Positions 22,055 through 34,541 of a stretch of DNA of 64,000 nt are shown piece by piece. The stretch spans positions 124,001 to 188,000 of the forward strand of contig NBBA01000010.1 in assembly GCA_002794785.1 (NCBI GenBank). The letters are read 5' to 3'. Numbering within the stretch: the first letter of the stretch is position 1; each line of letters begins with the position of its first letter. Position numbers and translations under genes: made by a program. Below the pieces are notes generated by a model. It was not told the origin of the DNA. It did not search any database and was given only the letters and a program-made list of their open reading frames with translations. The DNA comes from Coniferiporia sulphurascens. Taxonomy: Eukaryota > Basidiomycota > Agaricomycetes > Hymenochaetales > Hymenochaetaceae.

Positions 22055-22670
22055 GGCTTTGTTCAAGTTATAGCCGGCGAAATGAATAGACCAAGTTGCA
22101 ATGATCGTTGCTCTTTTAAACTAGTCTGGGCACCAGTGGATCGAGGTTCGGGCGGTTTGTTACTCGATGTTGGCGGCTCTAGGTTCAGAGGAGTCGACCG
22201 GGGTGAGGGGATTAACTGCGAGCGGATGCTGTAAGTGAGAGTCAATCTGCGTAGCTCACTACAAGCTGCGGAGACCGAAGGCCTCTCAGTTACCCAAAGG
22301 AGCTTACAGGAAGATGTAGGCAACAAAGGTCGAGCGGTCTTCCCCGGGGAAAAGTCATATGTGCTGGCTACATTTACAAGTCTATAACTGATGAAGTCAA
22401 GCATGGCAGGTACTGGCATCGCAAAAATATTGCCAGGAAAGTTTTGCAATTATACAGAGGTCCGCGGACCTCTTCGCCGCTTGCACCAGCAGCAAGGAAG
22501 AGCCTCATTCGGAGGCTAGGCGCATTCACCCTAGCCGACCACCACTCAAAAGCTAGCACATAAACGTGGCATATAGGATCATACTTGCATTAACATAGCG
22601 GCGCCAACAAAGCATACATGCAATATGTAAACTACTCTCTCATACCCATCGGCCGGATATCGACTACACC
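22055..22670. other. Intergenic
   Basis: About 620 bp, likely containing the macrodomain promoter and the RPS13 3' UTR. No supported gene; minus-strand open frames here lack motifs. Confidence 0.5.
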
Positions 22671-23290
22671 TTAAGCAATGAGAGTCGACGCGGTAGCAGA
22701 GTCGTACTTGAAGGTAGGAGCAATCTGCTGCTTCGTCTTGTAGTAGCGGGCGAGACGGTGGATACGCGACTCGATGAGAATGAGGCGGAACTTCGAGTCC
22801 TTGTCCTTGCGGTTGATTTCGAGATGCTTGCGGACGGCGACCGCCTTTTTGACGAGGTGCCAGAGGTCCTCTGGGATGGCTGGTGCCAGGCCTATCCCCA
22901 AACAAAAGGCATGCGACAAACGCATAAAAACAGACATAAAAAGAAACGTAATTCCATAGTGTTCAACCACTAGAAACCAAATGAATAGCCCACAGACGCA
23001 CCGTTTGACTTCAAGATACGGAGGATCTTGTTACCAGTTACAAAGCGGACCTGGGGGACACCGTGGGCATCACGAAGGGTAACACCAATTTGCGAGGGGG
23101 TAAGACCCTTGCGAGCAAGCTTGCAGATGTGCTCGACAACCTCCTCGGGGGCGGTCTTAAGCCACGAAGGCGGCGAGCGGCGGTAGGGGAGTGCAGAGGA
23201 CGCTGTATGATGTTTCAGCCATATTTCCATGAACTACATTAAAAAAATTGACTGACAAATGCCCTTTCCCGGTGCGTGCATGCGACCCAT
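22671..23290 (-). CDS. RPS13: 40S ribosomal protein uS15 (RPS13)
   Basis: Three exons, 23290-23257, 23202-23002 and 22891-22671, splice to exactly 151 residues, the usual eukaryotic length. The N-terminus is [20 protein letters not shown], then [39 protein letters not shown] and [20 protein letters not shown], ending [20 protein letters not shown]. All junctions are GT-AG. The first exon is only 34 nt. It is a core component of the small ribosomal subunit and shares its upstream region with RPS6. Confidence 0.97.
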
Positions 23291-23503
23291 GGTGAATTAT
23301 TTTTGGCGGACTTGTCGACGGCGACGAGGGTGTGTCTTGAGGGGGCGGGTCTGCTTTGGCGGATGGCGGCACTAGCAAGGTAAAGTTACCGAAAGAGGAC
23401 GTGGCGGTGCTGCTGTATAGTTTACGGCATCTGCCGAGGGGCTTTGGACAACGACTGTAACTTAGGCGTCGCTGCAGAAAGTCCCCAGACCAGTCAAGAG
23501 GCC
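23291..23503. promoter_or_regulatory. Bidirectional promoter between RPS13 and RPS6
   Basis: Only 213 bp separate the two divergent start codons. Both products are small-subunit proteins made in equal amounts, so a shared promoter would coordinate them. The stretch is GC-rich with repeated GGCGG blocks; no motif is assigned with confidence. Confidence 0.7.
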
Positions 23504-24429
23504 ATGAAGTTCAACATCGCGAACCCCGCGACGGGGCAGCAAAAGCTTATCGACATCGACGATGAGCGTCGTTTCCGCATTTTCTACGAAAAGAAGATGG
23601 CGCAGGAGGTCCCCGGCGACTCGCTCGGAGACGAGTTCAAGGGCTACGTCTTCCGCATCTCGGGCGGTAACGACAAGCAGGGTTTCCCCATGAAGCAGGG
23701 TGTTCTCGTACCCTACCGTGTCCGTCTCCTCCTCTCCGCTGGCCACTCGTGCTATCGCCCGCGTCGTACCGGTGAGCGCGCGCGCAAGTCGGTCCGTGGC
23801 TGCATCGTCGGCCCCGACATTGCCGTCCTCTCCCTTGTAATCGTTAAGCAGGGTGAGGCCGAGATTCCTGGCCTCACGGACACTGTCCTCCCGAAACGTC
23901 TTGGCCCCAAGCGTGCGACGAAGATCCGCCGCTTCTTCAACCTCAGCAAGGAGGACGACGTCAGGAAATACGTCGTTCGTCGCGAGGTGCAGAGCCAGAA
24001 GAACCCTGAGAAGAAGGCATACACCAAGGCGTACGTGACTGCATCGTATCTCGTGTCGTCTAGAAGCTTTGACTCAAAAATTATGTTTACATTGTTTAGT
24101 CCGAAGATCCAGCGCCTTGTCACTCCCTTGCGCCTCCAGCGCCGCCGTCACCTCCGTTCCCTCAAGCGTCGTCGTTTCGACCACCAGAAGGAGCAAAAGT
24201 CGGAGTACGAGTGCGTATATTCAGTTACTTTTAAGTAAAGTGAACACGAAAATTTACATTTGAACTCCACCTTCCAGTGCCCTTCTCGCCAAGCGCCTCG
24301 CCGAGCGCAAGGAAAAGGCCGCTGCGATCAAGGCATCGCACAAGAAGTGCGTCTTTAATCCTCATTGTGTATCTTTTTGTGGATCTGACCGTTTGCCTTT
24401 CCTCTGTATTTTACAGGGCCACCGCGTGA
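23504..24429 (+). CDS. RPS6: 40S ribosomal protein eS6 (RPS6)
   Basis: Four exons (23504-24030, 24100-24210, 24278-24346, 24417-24429) splice to 239 residues, normal for eS6. The start [20 protein letters not shown] is the conserved N-terminus; the open frame runs further upstream but the family start fixes the ATG at 23504. Conserved segments include [38 protein letters not shown] and [17 protein letters not shown]. The last coding exon contributes only the final 13 nt, including the stop. In animals and yeast the C-terminus carries S6-kinase sites; here the protein ends KASHKKATA, with few serines. Confidence 0.97.
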
Positions 24430-27062
24430 ACACTCCCTCGCGCCGCTCCTCCCGCAGTGCTCTTTCTTTTTCTACCGGCCCACCCTCTATGGTCATATGG
24501 TTTTCTGTCGTACTGTCGTACTACAAGCATGTCCGTCCCTATCTCACGTATGTATGGTATGATCGACACAACTGTATCCTGTAAGAGGTGTCCGCGTGAA
24601 GAAGAAACCGGGTACTTTACGCCCATGCTCCCGGGTGAGCTTGACAATAAGAACCCGTCGAATTGAGGAGATGGTACCCTGGCGCTTGATATTCGGATGT
24701 TACGACCATGCATGAGATTTTCGGTGTCTTTTCGCATGCATAAATGCTCTTTGAGGAATACGCCATGCTCGTTCAGATTATGTGAAAATTTACAACGGGC
24801 AATCCGACAAGTCTTCTTTTTAACAAACACAGAGTCATATTCATACTGTACTTCAATTACAGTAATTGCAAGCTCGACCTACCTTGGGGTCCTTTGTTAT
24901 ATTTTAAGTCACGTGATCATATACCGTGTGGTATCTCGAAGGTTTCCCCGTAGGAGAGCAGACGATCGAAGGCACCGCGTGCGCGAAGGACGTATTCTTA
25001 GGTCGCTCCGGAACGGGGTCGCATCGAGCAACAGCGGAGTAGACCCCAGCTACTTAAGACATTCGAACATATATCCGTCATCAGCTTTCCAAGCTGGTCG
25101 GTCGGCGATACAACACCGAGAACAGGAGCCAAAATTGTCTAGTTGTACATACGCCGCAGCACATGTCAAACTATCCCTGGAGATTAATGTACTTCATTCC
25201 TCCGAATCGAGCTTGGAAGCACCGGGCCAGCGCACCTGGTCGATCGGTTTGCACTCTGCGATGCCGGAGGGGGAAAAGGCCTGAGGGAGTTGAGCTCATG
25301 CGAGGCGAAGGTATTCTCGACAGTGTACTTAATACCTATGTATAGCGTTGATCGGACGCGACAGTCGCTGGACAACCAGGAGGGGAGCGAAGGAGTTACG
25401 ATGGTATGTGGTCTTCGGAGGTTTGCCTCCCTGCTCCCCGAGCTCGGTATGACGGATTTCTCGATTTATATCTTATAGATGACGCCCATCGCGCGTGCTG
25501 AGCAGAGCCACAGGGTACTGGCGGCGTTGGCCTACCAGTCCTTAAGGCCGGGTACGATAGGGTTTCACTAGCGAGTTATGTCACCGTTAGTTTGCGCGAG
25601 GGGGGAAGAGGCGGCGGCGGCGTTGGCGTAGAGACAGGGCCACTTTAGGGTTGTGTTAGGCCCGCACGCAAAACACCGATGTACGCTGCCGGATGGTTTC
25701 CTGGAGTGCCTAAAAAGAGGATGAAGGGAGTCAAGGGTTTAGAGTCGCGATGCGTCGCAGAGATTACGCAAAGCTGCTTGGAGGAATCGGGGCCCGAACA
25801 GGCGTTAGGCTGTAAAGCCGGAGCTGGCGACCATCATTGCGGCGGAAAACGCGGTAATAGTAAAGGCATTCTGAGAAGGTGGAAGTTGAAAAAAAAAAAA
25901 AAAGTGTCAGGAGTTAATTATGGCGAGGGCCTTGTCCCTTGCGCAGGTACGCCTAAACGGGGGCCACAGTTAAGAATGATGAGTCGAGGGCTTTGCGACG
26001 ACGGGCGGAACACTGTTGCCATGAGTCTGAGGCTGAGATCAATCAATGGTCAAAGACAATACTTATGCTGCAGACGCTTTAGTGTGTACTGAGTTCCGAA
26101 GATGATCAAGGGTATGCAATCCTGATTCTACCCCATACGGGTAGCCAGGAGGGGGGGTTCCAGAAGGAGAGGGGCAGATGGAAGGGGGGGAGGTTGATGG
26201 TGGCCGGAGATCGTGATGCAGTAGTCCACCAGCCAGTAGATACGGGGCAGTGCGATGGTTGCCCTTAGCGTTGTGCCGTCACCCACCTTCGCTCGTGTCT
26301 TGTTTTTTTTTCTGGGGTGAGTATGATACGGGGGTATAGTACGAAGGCGACAGTCGACAGAGCTCTCGTCTGGACTGCCACTCTTGTCAGCCACGTGGAA
26401 TGATCGACATGTGGCATCGTTCGGCTGCTTGGGATGGCCGGTGTATAGAGCTTGGGGAAATTAAATCCATTATTATTGGCATCAATATTCTCGAGCGTCG
26501 AAAACGCACACGAGTATATTTGGGGGTACAAAGGAAGAAGGGAAGCTGCGTGCCGAGGCTGATGAGGATTGCTCAAACGGAGCGTTGCTTTCATCCCGAT
26601 TTGGTTGGTCTCTTCTGTAGGGAAAACCCACGTGGGCGAGGAGGACTCGACAGAAATAAAGTCTTTGCAGACATAGAGAGTTGCAAGAAATAGTGGGGAA
26701 ATTCGTAGAGCAGCAGTAGAGTATCGAGGAAACAAGTAAAGATATGTCCAGTAAGAGGATATGGAATGCTGTGGCGGAAGGAAAAGTGGCCCAACGGGGG
26801 CAAACCGAACTTGCCCGAACAAGACGCGTGGGAAATAAGAAACGCGCTCATGGAAGGTCGTTGGTATTTGTACCTCTGAAGGGCTCGCCTTGTCCTTCGT
26901 CCGCCTTGTCCTCCCCCTTCTCTTTCTACCTCTCCCTGCTCTGCGTCCTCCGTCTTGCCGCAGACAGACTTATCTCGTCGTCTTTAGCCACGAGAAAACG
27001 GAAACGTCTACAACAAGTACATTACAAGCAACGCGCCTTATTCGCGCACGACCACTTCAGCG
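24430..27062. other. 2.6-kb intergenic region, no supported gene
   Basis: The longest frames (195 codons at 24697-25284 plus, 185 codons at 26265-26822 minus) show no motif, no splice logic and unstable composition. A 15-A run lies near 25890. The last 180 bp before the HMG gene (about 26880-27000) are pyrimidine-rich on the plus strand, as is common just upstream of basidiomycete start codons. The size fits the large promoter of a regulatory gene or undetected non-coding RNA. Confidence 0.45.
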
Positions 27063-29953
27063 ATGGCTCCGATCAGAAGCGCCGCGCTCACGCGAAGGCG
27101 CTCTTCGCTCTCTCTTCGTAAGTGTGCTTGCAGTCCACCTCAATGTCAGCATCGCCAACTCACTGGTGCATACAGTGAGCACCCGCCGCCGTTCACTCGT
27201 CGCCCCCAAGAACTACACCTTTGCACCCAATGTCACCCCCATCAGCTATCCTTCTGACCCCGCATCACCCAGTTCCACTTCAAGCCTTAACGCTAATATC
27301 GGCAGTGCCGATGGCGCCGATGCTATCGTGGAGGGTGACGAGATCGTTCCAATGACGCCTGTCTCTGCGCCATCGCGTCCTCGTCGTCGCGGCGGACGCA
27401 AGGACAGCGCTGAACATATTCCTCGTCCCCCGAATGCGTTCATGCTTTTCCGTCAGAACTTCGTTCATCAACGGCATGTTCCGGGCTCAATCGAGACTAA
27501 CCACAACTCACTCTCCAAGATCGTCGGTACGTGTTTTCTCCGACCCCGCATTTTTCCGCGATTACTGCTGGTGGTCTTTCCGCGGCGATATCGCTCCATT
27601 ACATAATTTCCTTAATAACACGCTCATTAATTTGCATCCTGATTCTTACCGACTTATTTCCGTAGGTAACTGCTGGAAAGCACTGCCCGCCGCAGATAAG
27701 AAGGTCTGGGAGGAATTGGCGGAGAAGAAAAAGGAGGAGCACAAGAAGCTTTATCCTGGCTACCGTTTCCAGCCTAAGCACGACCCCGAAAAGAAGCGCA
27801 AGCGTCAGGCGGCGCGTTTGGCTGCCGAGAAAGCGGAACGTGAACGCATCGAGCGCGAAGAGCTCGGGATTGTGGAGGAGAATGAGGATGAGTGCCAGTT
27901 ATCACTTGGCACGCAGGAGAAGGAGCGTGCGATGGCCTTACGTCGCCAGCAAGTGCGCGCGGCACATAACCATCTCGGTCATCGCCGTTCGAGCTCAGTT
28001 CCTCTGCCGAACGAGACCTACAATTATCCCTATAACTCTTATCCGCATGCCGACCCTTTCAACTTCGCAAATCCTGCGCTCGCACAGGCACCGCCTAGTA
28101 CCGCGTCTGCCAACGGGGGCAACGGGATAGCAATTCCGACTCTTCCGTCGAATTTAAGTGGTCTGGCCGGATCTTGGTACACTTCGAACCCGAACGCCAA
28201 CATGAATCCAGTCAATGCGGGCTTGCCAGCCTCGAACGAAGAGGAGCGGGAGGGTGGTTCGCAGCTTGCACTTCCGCCGCATTTGCAGGCGCATCAGCAA
28301 CTGCAGATGCCCATGACACTTTCACGCGCATCTTCTCCTCGCGTGCCGTACACAGGATTTGGACAGATGACTACGGGCATGGGTTTCAGTGGTATAGGCA
28401 TGAACACGATGGGTATGGGCACGCGCGCTGCGCGCCAGCACCAGCTTGGTCAGCTCGGACGTCGTGCAAGCTCTACGCAACCCAGTCTGCAGCACCAGCT
28501 TGCCTCAGGCGCGTTCTCTGGTTATCATTTCGACGGCAACATGAGCAGCTTTGCGCATCAGCATTTCACGCAGCACAGCGGCGCCCCGTTCGACTTCAAC
28601 CAACAGCGACAAACTCAGCAGCATGTTGGCCAGAGCCAATCACACTTCGGTGGCTTCGACGGTTTCGTTGGTGCTGTTGCAGAGGGCTTTATTAATCCTT
28701 TTGCTCCCTCTTCTGCCCCAGCGGAAAGCGATCAGTCGGTGACGCCGACTTCTGCGCCAGGTGCATACCCAGCGCCGCTTGCCCCTCATGCGATATGGTA
28801 CGAGGTCGAGTCTGTCGATCCAATGACGCCTATTACAGCAGCATCCTCTCCATCAACCCTACCAAGCCATGGTTCCTTCCCTCACTCGCAACAGCAGGTC
28901 CAGTCTGCGCCGTCGCTCCCAGAGGTTAACACGGCGTTCCTCAACCCAGCGTTCAACTTCGGTAACTCAAGTGCGACGTCGTCTCACGACACTGAAACAA
29001 ATGCGTCATCGGCACTGGGTTCTGCATCGCGAGGTACCACCCGAAACGAGTTTGTGTTCTCATCGACCAATGGCATGGGTTCGACCCCAAGCTCGAATGC
29101 AGATTCGGCGCCTGGCACAGGTATGCGTGAATCTTTCGATTTCAGCGCGTTCTTCGCAGATCTTCCGCAAGACCAGCACCATTTACAACTCCAACACGGG
29201 GATCAGAGTTCGAGCACGGACCCTGATTCTGATGCGTACGGCGTGCAGGACGTCCAGTCGCACGCCATCCACTCAGACGCTGGGACGCACCTGGGTCTTG
29301 CACTCGCGCAGCCTGTTCCTGTCCGCAAGGTCGTTCCGCCGAACGTCTGCGATTCGAACACCTTCTACATGGCTGAGCACGAGCACTCACTTGGATACAG
29401 CTACCCGCCGAGCGAGTTGAGCGCCACGAGCGGGAGTACTGGAAGTAGTGCAGACTCGAGTCCTGCGTCCGCGCGTGCGGAGATGTCTGCTACTTCGGTC
29501 TCACAGCAGCACCAAATGCAGCACGGATCCGAGGACATGGTCTCGGGCCACGAGCTGCTCGACGGTCCAGTGGACGTTAATGACCCCACCACCGAGCAGT
29601 CGAGATTGCAGATACAAACGGGTTCGGACATGTCCAACTTCGGGTACACGATGGAGCAACCGCTCGATCTCGGTATGCACACTGGGATGCACGAGCTTGG
29701 CTCACACGGTATGGACTCCGGTCTCGGGCTGGGTCTCTCAGATCAGCATAACATCCCACAACACATGGGACTCAATATGGACATGGGCTACGGTGGATAC
29801 TCTCAGGGTTCCACACAAGATGCGAATGCCGATCCTCATGCTTACGCTGGTCCGCACGATACAGAAGACATTGGAGCGGACATGGGTCCGCGCTTCTCGT
29901 TCAGCGACTATGTGCATGGTTCACCTTTCCTCTCGGCTGCCGTCGTAAATTGA
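27063..29953 (+). CDS. HMG-box transcription factor (MATA_HMG/Ste11-like)
   Basis: Three exons: 27063-27117, about 27175-27526 and about 27666-29953. The HMG box runs from HIPRPPNAFMLFRQNFVHQR through NHNSLSKIVGNCWKALP to KKVWEELAEKKKEEHKKLYP and PGYRFQPKHDPEKKRKRQ; an intron cuts the box after KIVG. The residues IPRPPNAF and LYPGYRF are typical of the fungal sequence-specific HMG class that includes mating and fruiting regulators. The remaining 700 or so residues are Gln/His/Ser/Asn-rich and probably activate transcription. The start MAPIRSAALTRRRSSLSL splices in frame to STRRRSLVAPKNYTFAPN. Which pathway it controls cannot be told from sequence; no mating-type locus genes are adjacent. Confidence 0.87.
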
Positions 29954-30737
29954 ATGTCGGCGTTTCCTGCGACGATTATGCATAACTCGATGCAAAAGAA
30001 AACGAAGAAAAGAAGCCTTCTGGAACTCGCCCGTTTGAAGAAGCTCAAGAAAATTGCTCGTCTTCCATACTTTGTGAACGCTTTTCTTACCAACATAACT
30101 CTAGAGACAAGATTCCAATGCCCTCGATTTATCCAGTACTTATATCCACTTTAACTGTCTCTCATTTTCCCAACTCATGCTGTTAACACTCGCGTGGCTG
30201 ATAAGGTCTCGCAAGTCTTTTACCCATTCCACCTTTCATATTTTTTTCTTGAATTCTTTGGATCTGGTTCTCACTTCTCGACAATCAACAACTGTATCGC
30301 TTACGTCCCCTGGTCCTGCATTTCTGCTTTGCCTTGCTTTCTCCACGCTTGCGTGTCTCTGGTCGGTCCTGTACCCTCCTTTTCTCTTCTTTTGTTCCTT
30401 TCTTCTCTCTCGTCTCAAACCTCCTGATGTAGCTATAGCCCCCATATGACTTTCTGCCTCATGCTCAGCTTTCCTCGTCTACATTTTCATTCGTACATAC
30501 ACATACGCGTCAGTATCATACGCTGTCTATTGTCACTGCCTCAGCTGTCCTTGTCTTCGCTATTTATGCTACTACGCGTTTTGCACTGTTTAATACGATG
30601 TTTTGATAACCGATACCTAAACATACCAATAAAGTTTTTTTTCGGCGAATTTCAAGTATCCCATGGATACTGAGTATGTGGGAAATGATGTGATCCAGTG
30701 CGGGTACTACGGTCATAGTCTCATATCAATTTGATAT
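29954..30737. other. 3' flank of HMG gene and promoter of kinase copy 1
   Basis: About 780 bp. 30150-30420 is pyrimidine-rich on the plus strand. No supported coding region; the short open frames are composition artefacts. Confidence 0.5.
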
Positions 30738-33302
30738 TTGAATGATATGTATCAAGAATCAACCTTCACCACACCCACAGACCTCCAACAGCAACGCCTT
30801 TGCTCGGAGCCAACGTGCCAGTGTGTTGGCTACTACGCAAGTTTCACTAACAAATTTCAAAACATGGGGATGACCATCAGCACCCGCCACGCCACGATAT
30901 TAAAGACCAACCGCTCGAGTCCTTTCACCAGTACTACTAACGATGTTCTCAGAGATTTATCACACCCAGAGGACGGCCGCGAGGACGCGCCCTCTGAACT
31001 CGCGGACAAGCGAGGACGCCCTGGCTCTTCGCTGCAAGACGATCAGTCTGTGATCCACCCGCCATCTCCGAATCAGCGGCATGGCGTATCAGACACGATG
31101 CCAACGATGGAAAAAGGCACGCCGAGTTCAAGTTCCAGTCGCCAAGACGAAGCGGTAGCATCAGCGTTGCTTGTTTCTCGGACCTCCGAAGACACACTTC
31201 GCAGAGCTCTCTCGAAGCTAGGCCATCTGGATCTTACCGGGCGCGTGGTCTCGGAGAGCACTGTTATGAAAGCACATGGAGGTTACTGTGATATTTTCAT
31301 CGGGAGCTTGAGCCCTGTTTCATCCGGCCACACTCCGAGAGTCAAGGTTGCTATAAAACGTCTCCGAATACATCTGCACGACGATCGAGTTTTTACAAAG
31401 GTAAATCCATAACTTATTTTTGTACTAATTGAAGCGGGTCTGAATTACATTTGTTGATTTTGTTTTTCAGTTTCTTGTCAAGGAAATGCATGTCTGGTCA
31501 AAGCTTGATCATCTCAACGTTTTACCATTCAAAGGATATGTGCTAGAAGGCACGTATCCATCTCTGATCTCCGAATGGATCGAGAATGGGACCGTCACGG
31601 ATTTCATGAAAAAGAACGCGGGCATCGATATCTGGCTTATTGTAAGCCTCTATTCACCAATTTGAGTTAAGAGTAATTGAATTTCGTACAGATACTGGGT
31701 ATTGCGAATGGGCTCGGGTATCTTCACAGTCGGGACGTAATACACTCCGACCTTAAGGCTGTAAGTCTTCCTTTCAGACCTATTATGTACACCATCCGAG
31801 TAACAGGCTTCTTAAAAGGACAATGTATTAATCGGACGGTCTGGACAGCCTTTAATCTGCGATTTCGGCATCTCTCGTATGATCACCTCTTCGCAAACAT
31901 TATCTAGTGCACATGATGGTTCTGTTAGAGGGTCTACGCGATGGATGTCCGTCGAGTTATTCGGTATAGACAGCGACGTGGACCCTATACACACCAAAGC
32001 ATCGGATATCTGGGCATTCGGCATGACTGTTTATGTATGTCTTCTCCGCATCCTGATAGTGCTAAGCTATGTGACTTACTCAGGTCCCTATACTAGGAAA
32101 TTTTAACGCAACAGCGTCCTTACGCACACCTCAAGGCGGACCAGCAAGTAATACTCGCCATCATACTCGGCGAGCTTCCCTCTCGACCAGTCTCTGTGTG
32201 TGAAGAGTCGTCAACTCTGGAGATGATCTGGACAATCTGCGAGGATTGTTGGAAAACTGATCCAGAAGATCGTGTTGCCATCGACGAGATTATTTCGCGA
32301 TTGAATCAGACTCGTGATTCGGCTCCGACGTGCCTCAGGGCACCTAATGGAACACGGGTTGAACGACCACTACAGCGCAAACTTCCTATGGAAAGCGCTG
32401 AACTCGATATGACCGCCAGCCCGCGATCCCATACTCTTCACCCTGCTATCTACCCTGCTTTAGATTTCGCTGTCTCACTGCTGCTACACACCCTGATATC
32501 TCGAGTGCCGATTTCAGCACAAGGTGCAGCTCTTCCGCCGCTGATACCACATGCGATGTGTCACGAAGATAAATCTGTCGACTCTCTCGCACCCATTGTA
32601 ATAACACCCTTAGTACCTAGGCACAATTCATCCCTTCGTCGGAGAAAAAAGAAACATCAGATCCGGCGTGATTCGTCGTTACTGGGGGTTGACATGACGC
32701 TATTGAACAAGGGGTCCAAATTTAGGAGTTCTAGTACATCCAGCCGAAAATTATCTTCCAACATCTCCAGGACGAATGCATCACTGATGGAAGACCTTAA
32801 CTCACGGAATCCTACCAGAGTCGAGTTCAATTTCCCCTTGACCAATCAATGCCTTGGTCCAACCCGAGGTCGGGTACGATTTCAGGACAAGTGCAAGTTG
32901 GTTGACTCCAACGTAGATCTTCCCCGAGGACAGGGCCACTATTCCAACCGTTATACAGACCACAATCCGCACATCGGAGTCCAAGACGTCCTACTGGACG
33001 TCATTGGCTTGGGTTCACACAATGGATCTGACACACACGCAATCCATGATTGTAGTCAAGATCATGCCTCCAAGCACCTCTGGCTTAAGTGCCCTTCGCA
33101 CGTACGGGTACCACTACCGGCCGAGGCATCTGCGCGCCACGGGAGAAAGCTTAGGCGCAAGGAGCAGCGCGAGATTGGATCCCGTATCGGCGTGCGTGAA
33201 GATGTCGGCTGCCCGTATTGCGCAGCAGCAAGAAATACGGTAGCGCTGGTTCGAGGAAATGGTGTCGAACAACGAGCTCTCAGATGCCCGATGGCCGAGT
33301 GA
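30738..33302 (+). CDS. Tyrosine-kinase-like protein kinase, array copy 1
   Basis: Five exons: 30738-31400, 31471-31641, 31692-31760, 31819-32034, 32097-33302, joined by four phase-0 introns, giving about 774 residues. After a disordered N-tail (start Met uncertain; 31098 is an alternative) the kinase domain shows a degenerate glycine loop (KAHGGYCDIFIG), the ATP lysine in VAIKRLR, FLVKEMHVWSKLDH for helix C, LISEWIENGTV, the catalytic loop HSDLKADNVLI, CDFGIS, the activation segment RGSTRWMSVELFG and ASDIWAFGMTVYEIL. HRD is replaced by HSD but the catalytic Asp, Lys and DFG are present. The C-terminal tail of about 330 residues is basic and Ser-rich with no domain I can name; it differs from those of copies 2 and 3. 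TKL expansions of this type are known in mushroom-forming fungi. Confidence 0.8.
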
Positions 33303-33501
33303 ACGGTGACGACCTGGCGTGCCTTCGCCGCGTACAGCATACATTATGGACATGGACCATGCTCGAAAGCCCACGCTGCGCACCAGATACAGGCGCAGAA
33401 ATATCCGAGCCGCTGGCTAAATTATTCTCAATGTAATGGACCTCTTGGTGCAGCTATAACCCGTACATTCCCTCGATTGGACATTATCGGCGTTTGTACT
33501 A

Positions 33502-33971
33502 CAGTCAAACCTCTCATAATGTATCACTCTCATAATGCATAACCCCTCATAATGTATAGGCTGGGGTTTCCACCGACTTGGTAGTTAGAAATTTCCTAAT
33601 AGATAACTTGAAATGCATAGAATTGCAAATGCATAATGCATAACCAAATGGGGCAACTTTTCATAGGGTTATGCATTATCCGAGGTCAGTTTTCCTAGAT
33701 GTTGTACACCTACATTTCACTTTTCTGTTTGACTTTTGACCATATGACTGGGAACTCTTATAAGTTATGCTTTTAATGTCTACCACATTATTCTGGGTAT
33801 TGTTAATGCATTTATTCCTCAGTATATTCAACTGAGTGTATACATTTGTCATCAATATTTCTATATATGCTACTTACATAATTGGAACAACCCCTCTGGT
33901 AATGCATAACCTCTAATAATGCATAGACGGACCCTTCCACCGACACCTATACATTATGAGGGGTTCGACTG
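33502..33971. mobile_element. Pogo/Fot1-like MITE, 470 bp
   Basis: The ends are inverted repeats: CAGTCAAACCTCTCATAATG on the left and, read on the minus strand, CAGTCGAACCCCTCATAATG on the right (two differences in 20). The motif CTCATAATGYAT recurs several times in both subterminal regions. The left flank is TA, the usual Tc1/mariner-pogo target; the right flank is CA, one change from TA. No coding capacity. It lies 200 bp after the stop of kinase copy 1. Confidence 0.8.
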
Positions 33972-34541
33972 CATTTATTCTGGTGGCGCTGTAATGAAAG
34001 CTGTTCTGCCCTAGCTAGAGTATCATTCTGCTGATGTTTAACCGTCGGCGAACTCCGGCTTGACGAATCACGAATCACGAGGACCTTGGATGCAATTATT
34101 ATATTAATGCTACCTACAAAGGAATACGACAATTTCCTGCACACGGCTATGTATCATTACCGATGCCTGCAGAAAACACTGCAATTCCCTATATTCATAT
34201 TTGAATTACAGTGAACACTTAGTACATGTGTGTGGACTCGGACGAATATGGACGTTGAGCATTTTACATAACCAAATACGTGAGTCGAAGAGACGACTTC
34301 GAGTCGCGTAGTGCTCGCGATAACGGAATCTCGAACAAATCTACGCTCGAGAACTATGCCCTAGTCTCCTGTGTGGATTTCGCACTGTATCAGCACAGGC
34401 TGCACAGCGCTAAAATGTTTTTAGGCAAGCTTCCATGATGTACGATATTAACCGCATGGTGCCCTCGTTTCTGTTGACAGCGACTGCAACAAAGGGCGTG
34501 GCTTCACACCTCTCCTCCAAATTGCTGCGCCGGTCTCTGGG

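Noticed and set aside
24697..25284. 195-codon plus-strand frame
   Set aside because: Composition shifts along its length, no family motif, no intron logic; likely chance.
26265..26822. 185-codon minus-strand frame upstream of the HMG gene
   Set aside because: Lies in the pyrimidine/purine-biased promoter region and shows no domain features.
32097..33302. DUF6699 domain in the tail of kinase copy 1
   Set aside because: Only a short stretch (IGVQDVLLDVI) recalls the family; the tryptophan strand and closing motif are missing, so the tail is left unassigned.
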